DNA of 64,000 nt from Leminorella richardii. Lineage in GTDB: Bacteria > Pseudomonadota > Gammaproteobacteria > Enterobacterales > Enterobacteriaceae. A program made the translations under genes and the position numbers. The stretch is taken from positions 675,501-739,500 of the forward strand of contig NZ_LS483470.1 of assembly GCF_900478135.1 (NCBI RefSeq). Direction: 5' to 3'. Positions 1 to 7,318 of the stretch are shown here, in pieces. The notes beneath the pieces are model-generated. The model searched no databases. It was not told the DNA's origin and saw nothing but the letters and a program-made list of their open reading frames with translations. Every line of letters starts with the position of its first letter. Position 1 is the stretch's first letter.

Positions 1-788
1 AAAGATACCGCCGGGCCGGCTGTTGCTAACGCTCAGGCGCTGGCGTTTATTACCGGCTACCTGATAGAGAAATCGCTGGCGGTGGATAACGTCTTTGTCT
101 GGTTGATGCTGTTTAGCTATTTTTCTATTCCTGTTTCCATGCAGCGGCGAGTACTGGTGTATGGCGTGCTGGGTGCGATAGTGCTGCGTACGGTGATGAT
201 TTTTGCCGGTAGCTGGCTGATTTCAGAATTTGCTTGGATCCTCTATCTGTTCGGCGCTTTCCTGCTGTTTACCGGCGTGAAGATGGCGTTTGCGAAAGAT
301 GGGGAAGGCGATGACGTTGGCAACAAGCCGCTGGTAAGGTGGATCCGCGGGCGCATGCGCATGACGGACTCGCTGGAAGGGGAGCGCTTCTTTACGCGCC
401 GCAACGGCCTGCTGTACGCCACGCCGCTGTTTCTGGTGTTGATACTGGTAGAGCTGAGCGATGTGGTATTTGCAGTAGACAGCATCCCGGCGATCTTCGC
501 CGTCACCACCGATCCCTTTATTGTTCTGACCTCCAATATCTTTGCGATTTTAGGCTTAGGGCGATGTACTTCCTGTTGGTTAACGTTGCTGAGCGCTTCT
601 CCATGCTGAAATACGGACTGGCAGCGATTTTGGTGTTTATCGGTATCAAGATGCTGATTGTTGACTTCTACCATATTCCTATCGCTGTTTCTCTGGGAAC
701 GGTGGGAACAATCCTGCTAGTCACGCTGCTGATTAACGTTTGGGTAAACCGACGTGAGGATCGCCGTAAGGCACTTTCTGGCGACTGA
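1..788 (+). pseudogene. alx: Alx/TerC-family inner-membrane protein, 5'-truncated by the window and frameshifted
   Basis: Polytopic inner-membrane protein of the TerC family, closest to E. coli Alx (YgjT), which is linked to alkaline-pH and manganese homeostasis. The reading frame is open from base 1 (KDTAGPAV...), so the N-terminus lies outside the window. Conserved TerC stretches are visible: SLAVDNVFV near the left edge and ELSDVVFAVDSIPAIFAVT at about 450-510. The frame breaks near base 560. One frame ends at 609, while the conserved tail (RAMYFLLVNVAERFSMLKYG to the stop at 786-788) continues in the frame reached by restoring one missing base. The loss of a single base in an otherwise perfect gene suggests a sequencing indel or a very recent mutation. 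The PRE riboswitch known upstream of alx would lie outside the window. Confidence 0.85.
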
Positions 789-793
789 TAAAA

Positions 794-826
794 AATCGCC
801 GCGTGGAACTTGCCCGCGCGGCGATT
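794..826. terminator. Bidirectional rho-independent terminator between alx and yecF
   Basis: A perfect 10-bp inverted repeat (AATCGCCGCG at 794-803 and its complement at 817-826) sits between convergent genes. Read on the minus strand it is followed by a run of T, so it mainly terminates yecF. It can also stop alx transcripts. Confidence 0.8.
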
Positions 827-844
827 CAATATAAGGATATAGAT

Positions 845-1075
845 TTAGGATTCGTGACGGTATGCCTGACGAATCTGCTGAACGACTTTTTTGAACGTCT
901 CTACTTCCGCTTCGTTCTGGTGTGCGGCAATAAGCCTTTCCATTTTCAGGATCACTTTACCTGCGTCAGCTTGACCCATAGTAATCAGCATCAGCGTCAT
1001 AAGGGCCTTCAGCGCGGAGATTTCCTGCGCCATTTCTTCAATTTTTTCCGCTGTTGGAAATTCAATGTTATTCAT
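845..1075 (-). CDS. yecF: DUF2594 family protein YecF
   Basis: Small 76-residue protein of unknown function, matching E. coli YecF (DUF2594) in length and in the core LMLITMGQADAGKVILKME, with a C-terminal QIRQAYRH. It has no signal peptide or membrane segment, and the sequence looks like two amphipathic helices. An in-frame GTG lies one codon upstream (1078). The ATG at 1075 is preferred because it matches the family's N-terminus (MNNIEFPTAEK). It is convergent with alx and shares its terminator. In E. coli yecF is not next to alx, so this is a lineage-specific neighbourhood. Confidence 0.85.
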   Translation of the reverse strand: MNNIEFPTAEKIEEMAQEISALKALMTLMLITMGQADAGKVILKMERLIAAHQNEAEVETFKKVVQQIRQAYRHES

Positions 1076-1191
1076 CACTTATCCGTTTTTCATAAGTTGA
1101 GCTATCAACGATGGCGCATATGGTAGCAAACTATTTATGCTCGCGTGAGCCTCTACGGGTGGAAAAGGGCGAAAAACGTGGTAATAATATA

Positions 1192-1210
1192 AAGAATCAT
1201 TCTCATTATC
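1192..1210. promoter_or_regulatory. Fur box upstream of the ferrosome-like cluster
   Basis: On the minus strand the site reads GATAATGAGAATGATTCTT, which agrees with the 19-bp Fur consensus GATAATGATAATCATTATC at 15 of 19 positions by hand count. It ends 15 bp before the ATG of the gene at 1226, where bound Fur would block transcription or initiation. This implies repression when iron is plentiful. Confidence 0.7.
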
Positions 1211-1225
1211 TGGTGGTGTTGGTTT

Positions 1226-1669
1226 ATGTCATCGGCTCTCAAGGCGCTTAAGAAGCTGCACAAAAAGGCGTTAAAACAGGAGAGAAAGGCTAGCGATCGC
1301 GCTCTACAGGCGCTGTCGCATCAGGCTTTGCCGCCGACAGCGCCTGTGCGGAGAAATCAGGAGACTGCGACGAATTCTGTTTGGGGAGACGTTTCTCAGC
1401 AGGTGGCTGGCGCCATGCTGGGTGAGATTGCCAGGCCGTTAAGACCTCTGCTGGCGTGGTTTGACGGCGATGACGGATTTAGACCTGCTTCTCATCGACC
1501 GGCCTCGAAAGCGTGGAGCTCCTCGATGGAGAAAGGCTCTATGAGGCCAGTTGCGGCGCGTTCTTCAGCGCCTTCTATTTTGTATTTGCCGCTAAAATCT
1601 CCTCCCTGTAAACGCTGCCCGGCACGCAGCGGTGGCATTTGTCAGTGCGCGGCTAAACGATTCGGATAG
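1226..1669 (+). CDS. Unrecognised 147-residue protein with a cysteine-rich C-terminus, Fur-box preceded
   Basis: I do not recognise a family. The N-terminal 35 residues are strongly basic and helical (ALKALKKLHKKALKQERKAS). The middle (about 51-80) is amphipathic. The C-terminus carries four cysteines, C128-x2-C131-x7-C139-x-C141, a spacing that could bind a metal such as iron or zinc. There is no signal peptide or clear membrane segment. A Fur-like box lies immediately upstream, and a bidirectional terminator separates it from the convergent gene at 1769-2137. Given its neighbours, a role in iron handling is plausible but inferred only from context and cysteines. Confidence 0.6.
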   Translation: MSSALKALKKLHKKALKQERKASDRALQALSHQALPPTAPVRRNQETATNSVWGDVSQQVAGAMLGEIARPLRPLLAWFDGDDGFRPASHRPASKAWSSSMEKGSMRPVAARSSAPSILYLPLKSPPCKRCPARSGGICQCAAKRFG

Positions 1670-1712
1670 CTTTACTGCTCACTTTACTCTCCATTTTATT
1701 CTTTTCAGATAA

Positions 1713-1751
1713 ACAAACGCCCCGCAGGCTTAAGGCCAGCGGGGCGTTTGT
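1713..1751. terminator. Bidirectional terminator in a convergent intergenic gap
   Basis: Perfect 13-bp inverted repeat: ACAAACGCCCCGC at 1713-1725 and its complement at 1739-1751, with a 13-base loop. It lies between the convergent genes 1226-1669 and 1769-2137. Confidence 0.8.
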
Positions 1752-1768
1752 CTCGAATAGGACGTTAG

Positions 1769-2137
1769 CTATCTGGCCATGGCGGCGACGGTGCTGAGCA
1801 GCGAGCCGCCCAGAGTGCGCTTCAGGGCTGTTACCGCAATGCCTTTAAGCAGGGTTTTAGCACCTAAGTGCAGCGCGTGGTGAACTACGTCTCTCCGCTC
1901 GCTTTGCTCCATCCAGCCGTTGCTTTCTAGCGTTTCCAGCAGTGCAGCAGCGCTGATTGCCCGGCTATCAAACTGGATAGCGACGGAACCCGCATAGCGA
2001 CGATGCTGAATTTGCTTGATGCCTGGGATTTGCTCAAGCTGACCGATAAGCGTTTCGACCCGTGAAGGATGCTGTTGAATAAAGTCGGAGCGCACGCGAA
2101 TGCGGTTAGGAGTTTGATGGACGTAGGGTTGACTCAT
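1769..2137 (-). CDS. Small HMA-like-fold protein with FezB-type N-terminal motif (ferrosome-associated candidate)
   Basis: 122-residue protein. Its N-terminus (MSQPYVHQTPNRIRVRSDF) carries the H-x-x-P-x-R-x-R-x-R motif also found in the P-type ATPase at 3979 and the small protein at 2404. Residues about 25-75 look like a heavy-metal-associated (HMA) beta-alpha-beta fold without the CxxC metal site (GIKQIQHRRYAGSVAIQFD). The tail is alanine/leucine-rich (about 90-120) and could be a membrane or peripheral helix. ATG 2137 is chosen because AAGGTGG precedes it at good spacing; an in-frame GTG at 2146 is the alternative. It is divergent from the operon at 2404 and has a weaker Fur-like site upstream. 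Function is inferred from motif and context. Confidence 0.65.
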   Translation of the reverse strand: MSQPYVHQTPNRIRVRSDFIQQHPSRVETLIGQLEQIPGIKQIQHRRYAGSVAIQFDSRAISAAALLETLESNGWMEQSERRDVVHHALHLGAKTLLKGIAVTALKRTLGGSLLSTVAAMAR

Positions 2138-2158
2138 GGTGACCACCTTAACGGTAAA

Positions 2159-2177
2159 GATAACGAGAATAATTTAT
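2159..2177. promoter_or_regulatory. Weaker candidate Fur box upstream of the minus-strand HMA-like gene
   Basis: GATAACGAGAATAATTTAT agrees with the 19-bp Fur consensus at 13 of 19 positions by hand count and lies 22 bp upstream of the ATG at 2137. The remaining 257-bp divergent gap (2138-2403) is AT-rich and must hold promoters for both directions. I see nothing else recognisable in it. Confidence 0.4.
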
Positions 2178-2403
2178 ATTAAGATTTTCACCCTGTCCAC
2201 CGCTTAGGCTGGAAATTGAGGCGGAGAAAGGCAATACGTTGAATGCGTAAGGAAAACTCATTCTCAGTAAGAGCGGTAAATTATTTTGAATTTAGCTATT
2301 TTGAGGTTTCCAATCTTTGGCGAGCGTCATATTATGAACGTAACGCCTATTTAACTTATCGTCCGTTTTTTATTAACGGATCGAGCGACATTCAGGAAAA
2401 TGC

Positions 2404-2730
2404 ATGAGTTCGGACAGCCTTATGGCGCTTCGCCGCTATGTGACGATTGCTCACCATATCCCCGGCCGGCTTCGGCTTCGCTTTAACAATAAGCTTATCG
2501 CTGCGTTGGGGAAAACAAAGCTGTCCGCCTTGGATGAGTACTGCGGGCCGGGCAGTAGCCTTCGCGGCTACAGCCTGAATGCAGCAACCGGCAGCCTGCT
2601 ATTAGAGTATGACGCCAAGCGCCTTTCCCCCGATCTGATTTCACAGCTTTTTGGCGATGATGACGCCAAGGCAGATCTGGCGCTGGCGGAGCTGTTACCA
2701 ATTATCTCGCCGTCAGCGGCTAAAGAATGA
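2404..2730 (+). CDS. Small HMA-like protein with HxxPGRxRxR motif, first gene of the fez-like operon
   Basis: 108-residue protein. The N-terminus carries R10-R11 and then H18-I-P-G21-R22-L-R24-L-R26, the same motif seen at the start of the ATPase encoded at 3979. The body (about 35-85) resembles an HMA fold with no CxxC (GYSLNAATGSLLLEYDAK). In described ferrosome operons, small proteins and the FezB ATPase share such a motif (recalled from the Desulfovibrio, Rhodopseudomonas and Shewanella fez work). It starts an operon in which every following gene is within 12 bp or overlaps. The start is supported by an AGGA element just upstream. Function is inferred, not proven. Confidence 0.7.
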   Translation: MSSDSLMALRRYVTIAHHIPGRLRLRFNNKLIAALGKTKLSALDEYCGPGSSLRGYSLNAATGSLLLEYDAKRLSPDLISQLFGDDDAKADLALAELLPIISPSAAKE

Positions 2731-2741
2731 GGAACTGAGTT

Positions 2742-3377
2742 ATGGGAAAAGAGAAACAAAACGGCGACTGGGAAAACGCTCCTAGCCAAGAGATGCCGCC
2801 ATACGGGCCTTACGGCTATCCCTACTATCCACCTTATCCTCCTTACCCGCCGCAGCCGATGATGCAGCAACCGGGATGGCCTCCTTGCCCGTCGATGTGG
2901 CATCCGATGTACGGCCGTCCTCCTGCGGGTTACGACATGCCGCCTCAACCGCAGTTTCAGCAGCCGGGCGTTCCGCCTCAGGGATTTGACTGGAGCGGTC
3001 AGGCTCAGGGAATGGTCGAAGGGCTAATGGGAGATCAGGCCGGTCTGTTTAAGCGCATCATCAGCACTGTGGGTGTTGACGACAAAGAGTTCTGGAAGGG
3101 CGCTATGATTGGCGCCGCGGCAGCGCTGATCCTCGGTAATGAGAGCGTGCGCAACACCCTGCTGCAAACTTTCGCCAACGCGGGCGATCTTTTAAAGACC
3201 GGTGGTGAAAAAGTGAAAGAGGCCGCAGGCAGCGCTGCGGGCAGCGTTAAAGAAAACGCCAAAGCCGGTAGCGAAATTTTCCGCGATACCGTTTCTGCGG
3301 GCAAAGAGGGTTTTCAGGAGTCCGTAGCGCGCCACCGTCATGCGGGTGAAGAGAAGGGTGCTGAAGATGAGCAATAA
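2742..3377 (+). CDS. Pro/Tyr-rich protein with one Gly/Ala-rich membrane helix, fez-like operon
   Basis: 211 residues. Residues 19-80 are very rich in proline, tyrosine, glutamine and methionine, with repeated YPPY-like units, and are probably disordered. A hydrophobic, small-residue helix follows (GAMIGAAAALILGN, about 120-133), then a charged amphipathic region with repeated KEAAGSA/KENAKAGS patterns (150-190) typical of YtxH-like or apolipoprotein-like membrane-surface helices. It starts 12 bp after the gene at 2404 with GAGG upstream, and its end overlaps the next gene by 11 bp. I do not know a named family. A structural or lipid-associated role in a compartment is an inference from composition and operon context. 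Confidence 0.65.
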   Translation: MGKEKQNGDWENAPSQEMPPYGPYGYPYYPPYPPYPPQPMMQQPGWPPCPSMWHPMYGRPPAGYDMPPQPQFQQPGVPPQGFDWSGQAQGMVEGLMGDQAGLFKRIISTVGVDDKEFWKGAMIGAAAALILGNESVRNTLLQTFANAGDLLKTGGEKVKEAAGSAAGSVKENAKAGSEIFRDTVSAGKEGFQESVARHRHAGEEKGAEDEQ

Positions 3378-3681
3378 TAGCGATCGCCTTAATCCTGCCA
3401 GCCGGGCGCTGATCGCCGGAGCGCTGGTCGGAGCCGCGGCTTCCGGTGTTGAACAGTGGAAGCGCTATAAAAATGGTGAAGAAACTCTTGAACAGGCAAC
3501 AGGGAAAGTGCTGAAAGACGCCACCAAAGCCGGACTTATCAGCGGTGCGGCCATGACGGTAGCGAATGCGACTGCCGGCAGGCCGGTATTGACCCTTCTC
3601 ACTGTACTCAGCGCCGGTGTTGCCGGTTTATACCTTATGGATGCTGTAAACAAGCGAGGCTCTGATGAAACAGCCGAATAA
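3367..3681 (+). CDS. Small Gly/Ala-rich multi-helix membrane protein, fez-like operon
   Basis: 104 residues with three hydrophobic, glycine/alanine-rich stretches (about 13-28, 52-68 and 72-95), including ALIAGALVGAAASG and LLTVLSAGVAGLYLMD. The composition recalls small organelle-membrane proteins such as magnetosome or ferrosome components, but I cannot assign a family. An in-frame start lies upstream at 3340; ATG 3367 is preferred because GAAGGGTG precedes it. It overlaps the previous gene by 11 bp and the next by 17 bp, so translation of the three genes is likely coupled. Confidence 0.65.
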   Translation: MSNNSDRLNPASRALIAGALVGAAASGVEQWKRYKNGEETLEQATGKVLKDATKAGLISGAAMTVANATAGRPVLTLLTVLSAGVAGLYLMDAVNKRGSDETAE

Positions 3682-3970
3682 CCCCTATTACTATTATCCT
3701 CCCTATTATCAGGGCTATGCGCCTAATACACAGGCACCACAGACTCCTTATCGTGCAGATAACAGTCGAGCTCATTTGATCACTGGCATTGTGGCCGGTG
3801 CAGCTATTGCCTATCTCCTGTCTAACCGTAAGGTGCAGGAAAGCATCGGTGCGACGGCCAACCGCGCTTGGGGTGCCGTGCGCGGAGAAGTTGAGGAGCT
3901 TAAGGAGCGCCTGGCAGACGTGCAGGCCGAGCTTGACTACTATCGCGAGAAAGCACAGGACGACGAGTAA
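3665..3970 (+). CDS. Tyr/Pro-rich YtxH-like protein with one membrane helix and coiled coil, fez-like operon
   Basis: 101 residues: an N-terminal Tyr/Pro/Asn-rich segment (YYYYPPYYQGY, 8-18), one small-residue membrane helix (about 37-53, GIVAGAAIAYLLSN), then a charged coiled coil (about 73-97, EVEELKERLADVQAELDYY). Its plan of aromatic/proline head, GAAxA helix ending in a basic or polar N-x-x-V-x-x-x-x segment, then amphipathic tail is a shortened version of the 2742-3377 product. The two look like paralogues. It ends 8 bp before the ATPase gene. Function is unknown; a membrane-scaffold role is inferred. Confidence 0.65.
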   Translation: MKQPNNPYYYYPPYYQGYAPNTQAPQTPYRADNSRAHLITGIVAGAAIAYLLSNRKVQESIGATANRAWGAVRGEVEELKERLADVQAELDYYREKAQDDE

Positions 3971-3978
3971 CGATCGGT

Positions 3979-6048
3979 ATGACGCATTCATCCTCTATTA
4001 CCTTGGTTCACTCTCTGCCCGGGCGCATGCGCGTGCGGGTTCCTCTGTTGCGAGAGCGCGAAGACGACGCTGGCTGGCTGAAGGCACAGCTTCTGTCTTT
4101 TAGCGGCGTGAAGAGCGTGCGCCTTCGCCCTGCGGCTGCGTCAGCGGTGCTGATGTACGATACGCAAAAAACCGACAGCGCTGCGCTGCTGGAGCAGTTG
4201 AGTCGGCTGGACTGGTCTTTAGCACAGGAAAAAGAGTATGAACCGGAGTACTGCGGCGGTGACAACCTACTGAATCTGGTTGGCCTTGCCGCGACACAGT
4301 TTCTTCCCAAGCGCTGGGCTGCGCTGCCGGCAATAGCGCTGATGGCGCCGACGGTAGCGGAAGGCGTAGAGTCCCTGTGTCGTAAAGAGCTGAATGTAGA
4401 AGTGCTGGATGCCCTAGCGCTTAGCCTGTCTATCGTTCGCGGCGACTACCGCACTGCCATGCTGACACAAACTCTGTTGACCCTTGGCGAGTACTTTGAA
4501 CAGGAAACCAGCCGCCATTCGGACGAGCTGCTGTCGGAACTGATGCAGCCTCAGCACCACGCTGTGTGGGTTGAACGCGGCGATGCCCGTGAGGAAATCT
4601 CAGCCGATGGCCTTGTTAACGGCGACGTGATGCTGTTAGGCCCAGGGGACAATATTCCTGCGGACGGCACCGTGATTCGCGGTACCGGCTTGATCAATCA
4701 GGCGTCCATGACCGGGGAAAGCGTTCCCGTTCGCAGAGAGAGCGGATCGTGGGTGTTTGCCGGTACACAGGTTCAGGACGGTAACGTCGCCGTGCGCGCA
4801 GAGCGCGTAGGGGACGACTCCTCTACCGCCAGCATTCGCCGCTTTATTACTGACTCCCTGAGTCAGCGCAGCGAGACGCAGCAGGTTACTCAGAGAATGG
4901 CAGATCGCCGGGTAGCTATCACCCTCGGTGCGGGGGCTGGCGTTTTTGCCCTGACGCGAGACTGGCAGCGTCTGGCGTCGGTCTTTTTAGTGGATTACTC
5001 CTGTGCCTTGAAGCTCAGCACGCCGATTGCCTTTAAATCCGTGATGTATAAAGCCGCCACGTCCGGCCTGCTGCTTAAGGGTGGCAGAGCGATTGAACAG
5101 CTGGCGGATATCGACACGGTGGTATTCGACAAGACCGGCACGCTAACACATGGCGATATGCTGGTGACGGACGTGGTCAGCTTTGCGCCGGAAACCACCT
5201 GGGCTCGTCGCCTGCTGGCGATTGCCGCATCGGTGGAAGAGCACAGCAACCATCCGCTGGCGCGCGCAGTAGTTAACGCCGCTGCACAGCATGAGCTTCC
5301 CCATATTAATCACGGTGAAGTGGAGTACGTGATTGCCCACGGGCTGATCTCCGAACTGGAGGGCAACCGGATGGTGATCGGCAGCCGTCACTTCCTGCGT
5401 GAACACTATCAAATCGACTTTGCGCCGTTCCAAAACCAGATTGAAGAGCTGGAAGAAAAAGGGCGCCATCTGCTGTTTATCAGTCTGAACGAGCAGTTGG
5501 TGGGGATGATTGGGCTACAGGACAACGTTCGTGACGAAGCGGCAGAGGTGATTGCACACTTAAGGGAGCTCGGCGTTCGGCAGATTGTACTGTTAACCGG
5601 AGACAAGCAGCAGAAGGCTGAACAGCTGGCAGACGCGCTGGGCATTGACCGCTACTTTGCTGAGGCGACGCCGGAAAGCAAAGTAGAAGTAGTGCAGGCG
5701 CTGCAAGAACAGGGCTGTCGAGTGCTGTTCGTTGGCGACGGCGTAAACGATGCACCGGCGCTGACTCAGGCGGATATCGGCATGGCAATGAACCAGAGTA
5801 CAGAGTTGGCTCAGCAGGCTGCGGATGCGGTGCTGATGCGCGATTCTCTGCACGGCGTGGCGACGGCAAGAGAGCTTGCATCGGAGGCCATGAGCCTGGT
5901 GAACAGCAATATCAAGATAACCGAGTGGGTGAACAGCGGCATTATGCTGGCGGCGGCGATGGGTAAGCTTTCTCCAACCCTGAGTGCGCTGCTGCATAAC
6001 GGTACGACAATTGGCGTTCTGCTGCGCTCGCTGTCTGCTCGTAAGTAG
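3979..6048 (+). CDS. P1B-type (P1B-6/FezB-like) metal-transporting P-type ATPase
   Basis: 689-residue P-type ATPase, probably pumping iron or another metal across a membrane. Actuator motif TGES starts at T245, the phosphorylated aspartate is in DKTGT at D384, and the hinge motif GDGVNDAP starts at G586. The membrane metal-site motif is S341-C342-A343 instead of the CPC or SPC of Cu/Zn/Co pumps, which fits the P1B-6 subgroup as I recall it. The N-terminus has no CxxC HMA site. It has H11-S-L-P-G-R16-x-R-x-R20 followed by an HMA-like fold, the signature noted for FezB proteins of ferrosomes. It is the last gene of the 2404-6048 operon. Substrate and organelle role are inferred; the ATPase call is certain. 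Confidence 0.85.
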   Translation: MTHSSSITLVHSLPGRMRVRVPLLREREDDAGWLKAQLLSFSGVKSVRLRPAAASAVLMYDTQKTDSAALLEQLSRLDWSLAQEKEYEPEYCGGDNLLNLVGLAATQFLPKRWAALPAIALMAPTVAEGVESLCRKELNVEVLDALALSLSIVRGDYRTAMLTQTLLTLGEYFEQETSRHSDELLSELMQPQHHAVWVERGDAREEISADGLVNGDVMLLGPGDNIPADGTVIRGTGLINQASMTGESVPVRRESGSWVFAGTQVQDGNVAVRAERVGDDSSTASIRRFITDSLSQRSETQQVTQRMADRRVAITLGAGAGVFALTRDWQRLASVFLVDYSCALKLSTPIAFKSVMYKAATSGLLLKGGRAIEQLADIDTVVFDKTGTLTHGDMLVTDVVSFAPETTWARRLLAIAASVEEHSNHPLARAVVNAAAQHELPHINHGEVEYVIAHGLISELEGNRMVIGSRHFLREHYQIDFAPFQNQIEELEEKGRHLLFISLNEQLVGMIGLQDNVRDEAAEVIAHLRELGVRQIVLLTGDKQQKAEQLADALGIDRYFAEATPESKVEVVQALQEQGCRVLFVGDGVNDAPALTQADIGMAMNQSTELAQQAADAVLMRDSLHGVATARELASEAMSLVNSNIKITEWVNSGIMLAAAMGKLSPTLSALLHNGTTIGVLLRSLSARK

Positions 6049-6167
6049 CTAGTACATAGCTAATACACTGAGCAACCAACACAATTGAGTAAATAAGCGT
6101 AAACAGCGGTGATTTTTCATTATGCCCTGATATCTTCTGGGGATTACGCACGAAATTAGGGAACATA

Positions 6168-6926
6168 ATGATGAGACGTATATTTTCAGGAAGAGGACGG
6201 ATCCTGTTGGCCGCTGTGCTGGGGGCACTGATGCTTTCAGGCTGTGCCACCCGATCGATTTCACAGACCGACAGCCGCGGCGGCAACGCGTTTTATTCCG
6301 GCGAGTTGAAGGACAGTGACGTATTAGGTGCCGTACCCGCGACTCAGACAATCAGCGATGATGACATCAAAAAAGCGCTAAGCAGTGCCCAGCAAAACTT
6401 TCGTCTACCCAAAAACTCATCGATCCTGCTGATTCAATCCGGCGCGATGACGCCAGACGTAGAAATGCAGAACGCGCTGAGCCAGCACTATTCCGTGGCG
6501 CTCTATTCTGGCATTCCCCCTAACAACGGCTACCGCTACGACCGCACTCAGGAAAATACCCCTGCTGTAGACTATCCCCGCCTGCTGCGCCTGACGGCGG
6601 CCAACGGCGGTCAGGACAAGATCCTAGTGTACTGGGGGCAGCTGGAGAGCGGTTCTGAAAACGAAGTGACGAAGGTCGTTTCCTGGGTACCGTTTGTTGG
6701 CGGCGTGCTGCCGGATGAAACCCAGCATATGCGTATCGTACTGCGTATCGCGCTTATTGACGTTGCCAGCGGCCGCTGGACAACCTTTACGCCACCCGTG
6801 TTTGACAGTAGCAGCGTCAGCGGGCGCTATAATCGTGATGCAAAAGATGCCAAACAGATTATGGCGCTCAAGTCTCAGGCCTATCAGGCAGCCGCAGAAG
6901 AAATTTATAAGCGGTTTACCCAGTAG
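6168..6926 (+). CDS. Putative lipoprotein of unknown function
   Basis: 252 residues with a clear lipoprotein signal: basic N-terminus MMRRIFSGRGR, hydrophobic stretch, and lipobox LSGC at about residues 23-26, so the mature protein should be membrane-anchored. The mature part includes a SSILLIQSGAMTPD segment and SVALYSGIPP, reminiscent of periplasmic lipoproteins annotated loosely as aminopeptidases. I see no catalytic motif. It has its own 119-bp upstream gap after the ATPase and so may be a separate transcript. A link to the ferrosome-like cluster is not shown. Confidence 0.75.
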   Translation: MMRRIFSGRGRILLAAVLGALMLSGCATRSISQTDSRGGNAFYSGELKDSDVLGAVPATQTISDDDIKKALSSAQQNFRLPKNSSILLIQSGAMTPDVEMQNALSQHYSVALYSGIPPNNGYRYDRTQENTPAVDYPRLLRLTAANGGQDKILVYWGQLESGSENEVTKVVSWVPFVGGVLPDETQHMRIVLRIALIDVASGRWTTFTPPVFDSSSVSGRYNRDAKDAKQIMALKSQAYQAAAEEIYKRFTQ

Positions 6927-7103
6927 CCAGTTTCCTATGTCCTAATCAAAGATTCGTTCCGTTTAGTTAACGGAGCGATTTTTAATCGAGTTGTGTAGGC
7001 AAAATAGGTGAAATGATAATAGTTTCACGCTTAGTTACACTTTGTAGGCCAATGTAGCGTTTTGTCGGTGGCTGGAATCTGGCGAGTGAACTAGATTTTA
7101 GAT

Positions 7104-7194
7104 CCCAGAGGTATTTATTGGTGAATATCCGGCGGCAACGTCGGAACCATTTACTGGATTACACCGACCTACGCGGATGCGTAGGTTTTTTTTT
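7104..7194 (+). ncRNA. omrA: OmrA/OmrB family small RNA
   Basis: The 5' end CCCAGAGGTATT at 7104 and the 3' hairpin (ACCTACGC / GCGTAGGT, 7167-7186, then nine T) match E. coli OmrA/OmrB. The location immediately upstream of aas is the same as in E. coli. These Hfq-dependent RNAs are induced by OmpR and repress outer-membrane protein mRNAs such as ompT, cirA and fecA through the conserved 5' seed. E. coli has two adjacent copies; I see only one here, so omrA versus omrB cannot be decided. The rest of the gap (6927-7103) would hold its promoter and OmpR sites; nothing else is recognised. Confidence 0.88.
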
Positions 7195-7318
7195 ACCTAA
7201 TCGGGGTGTTTGTTTTTTATCCGGTTGAACGAGCGACAGTGAACGGCACTCTAAATCGTTTGTCTTAACCGGGAAAGGGACGTATCAACGCCTGAAGCGC
7301 TGTGATAGGGAGATAGTA

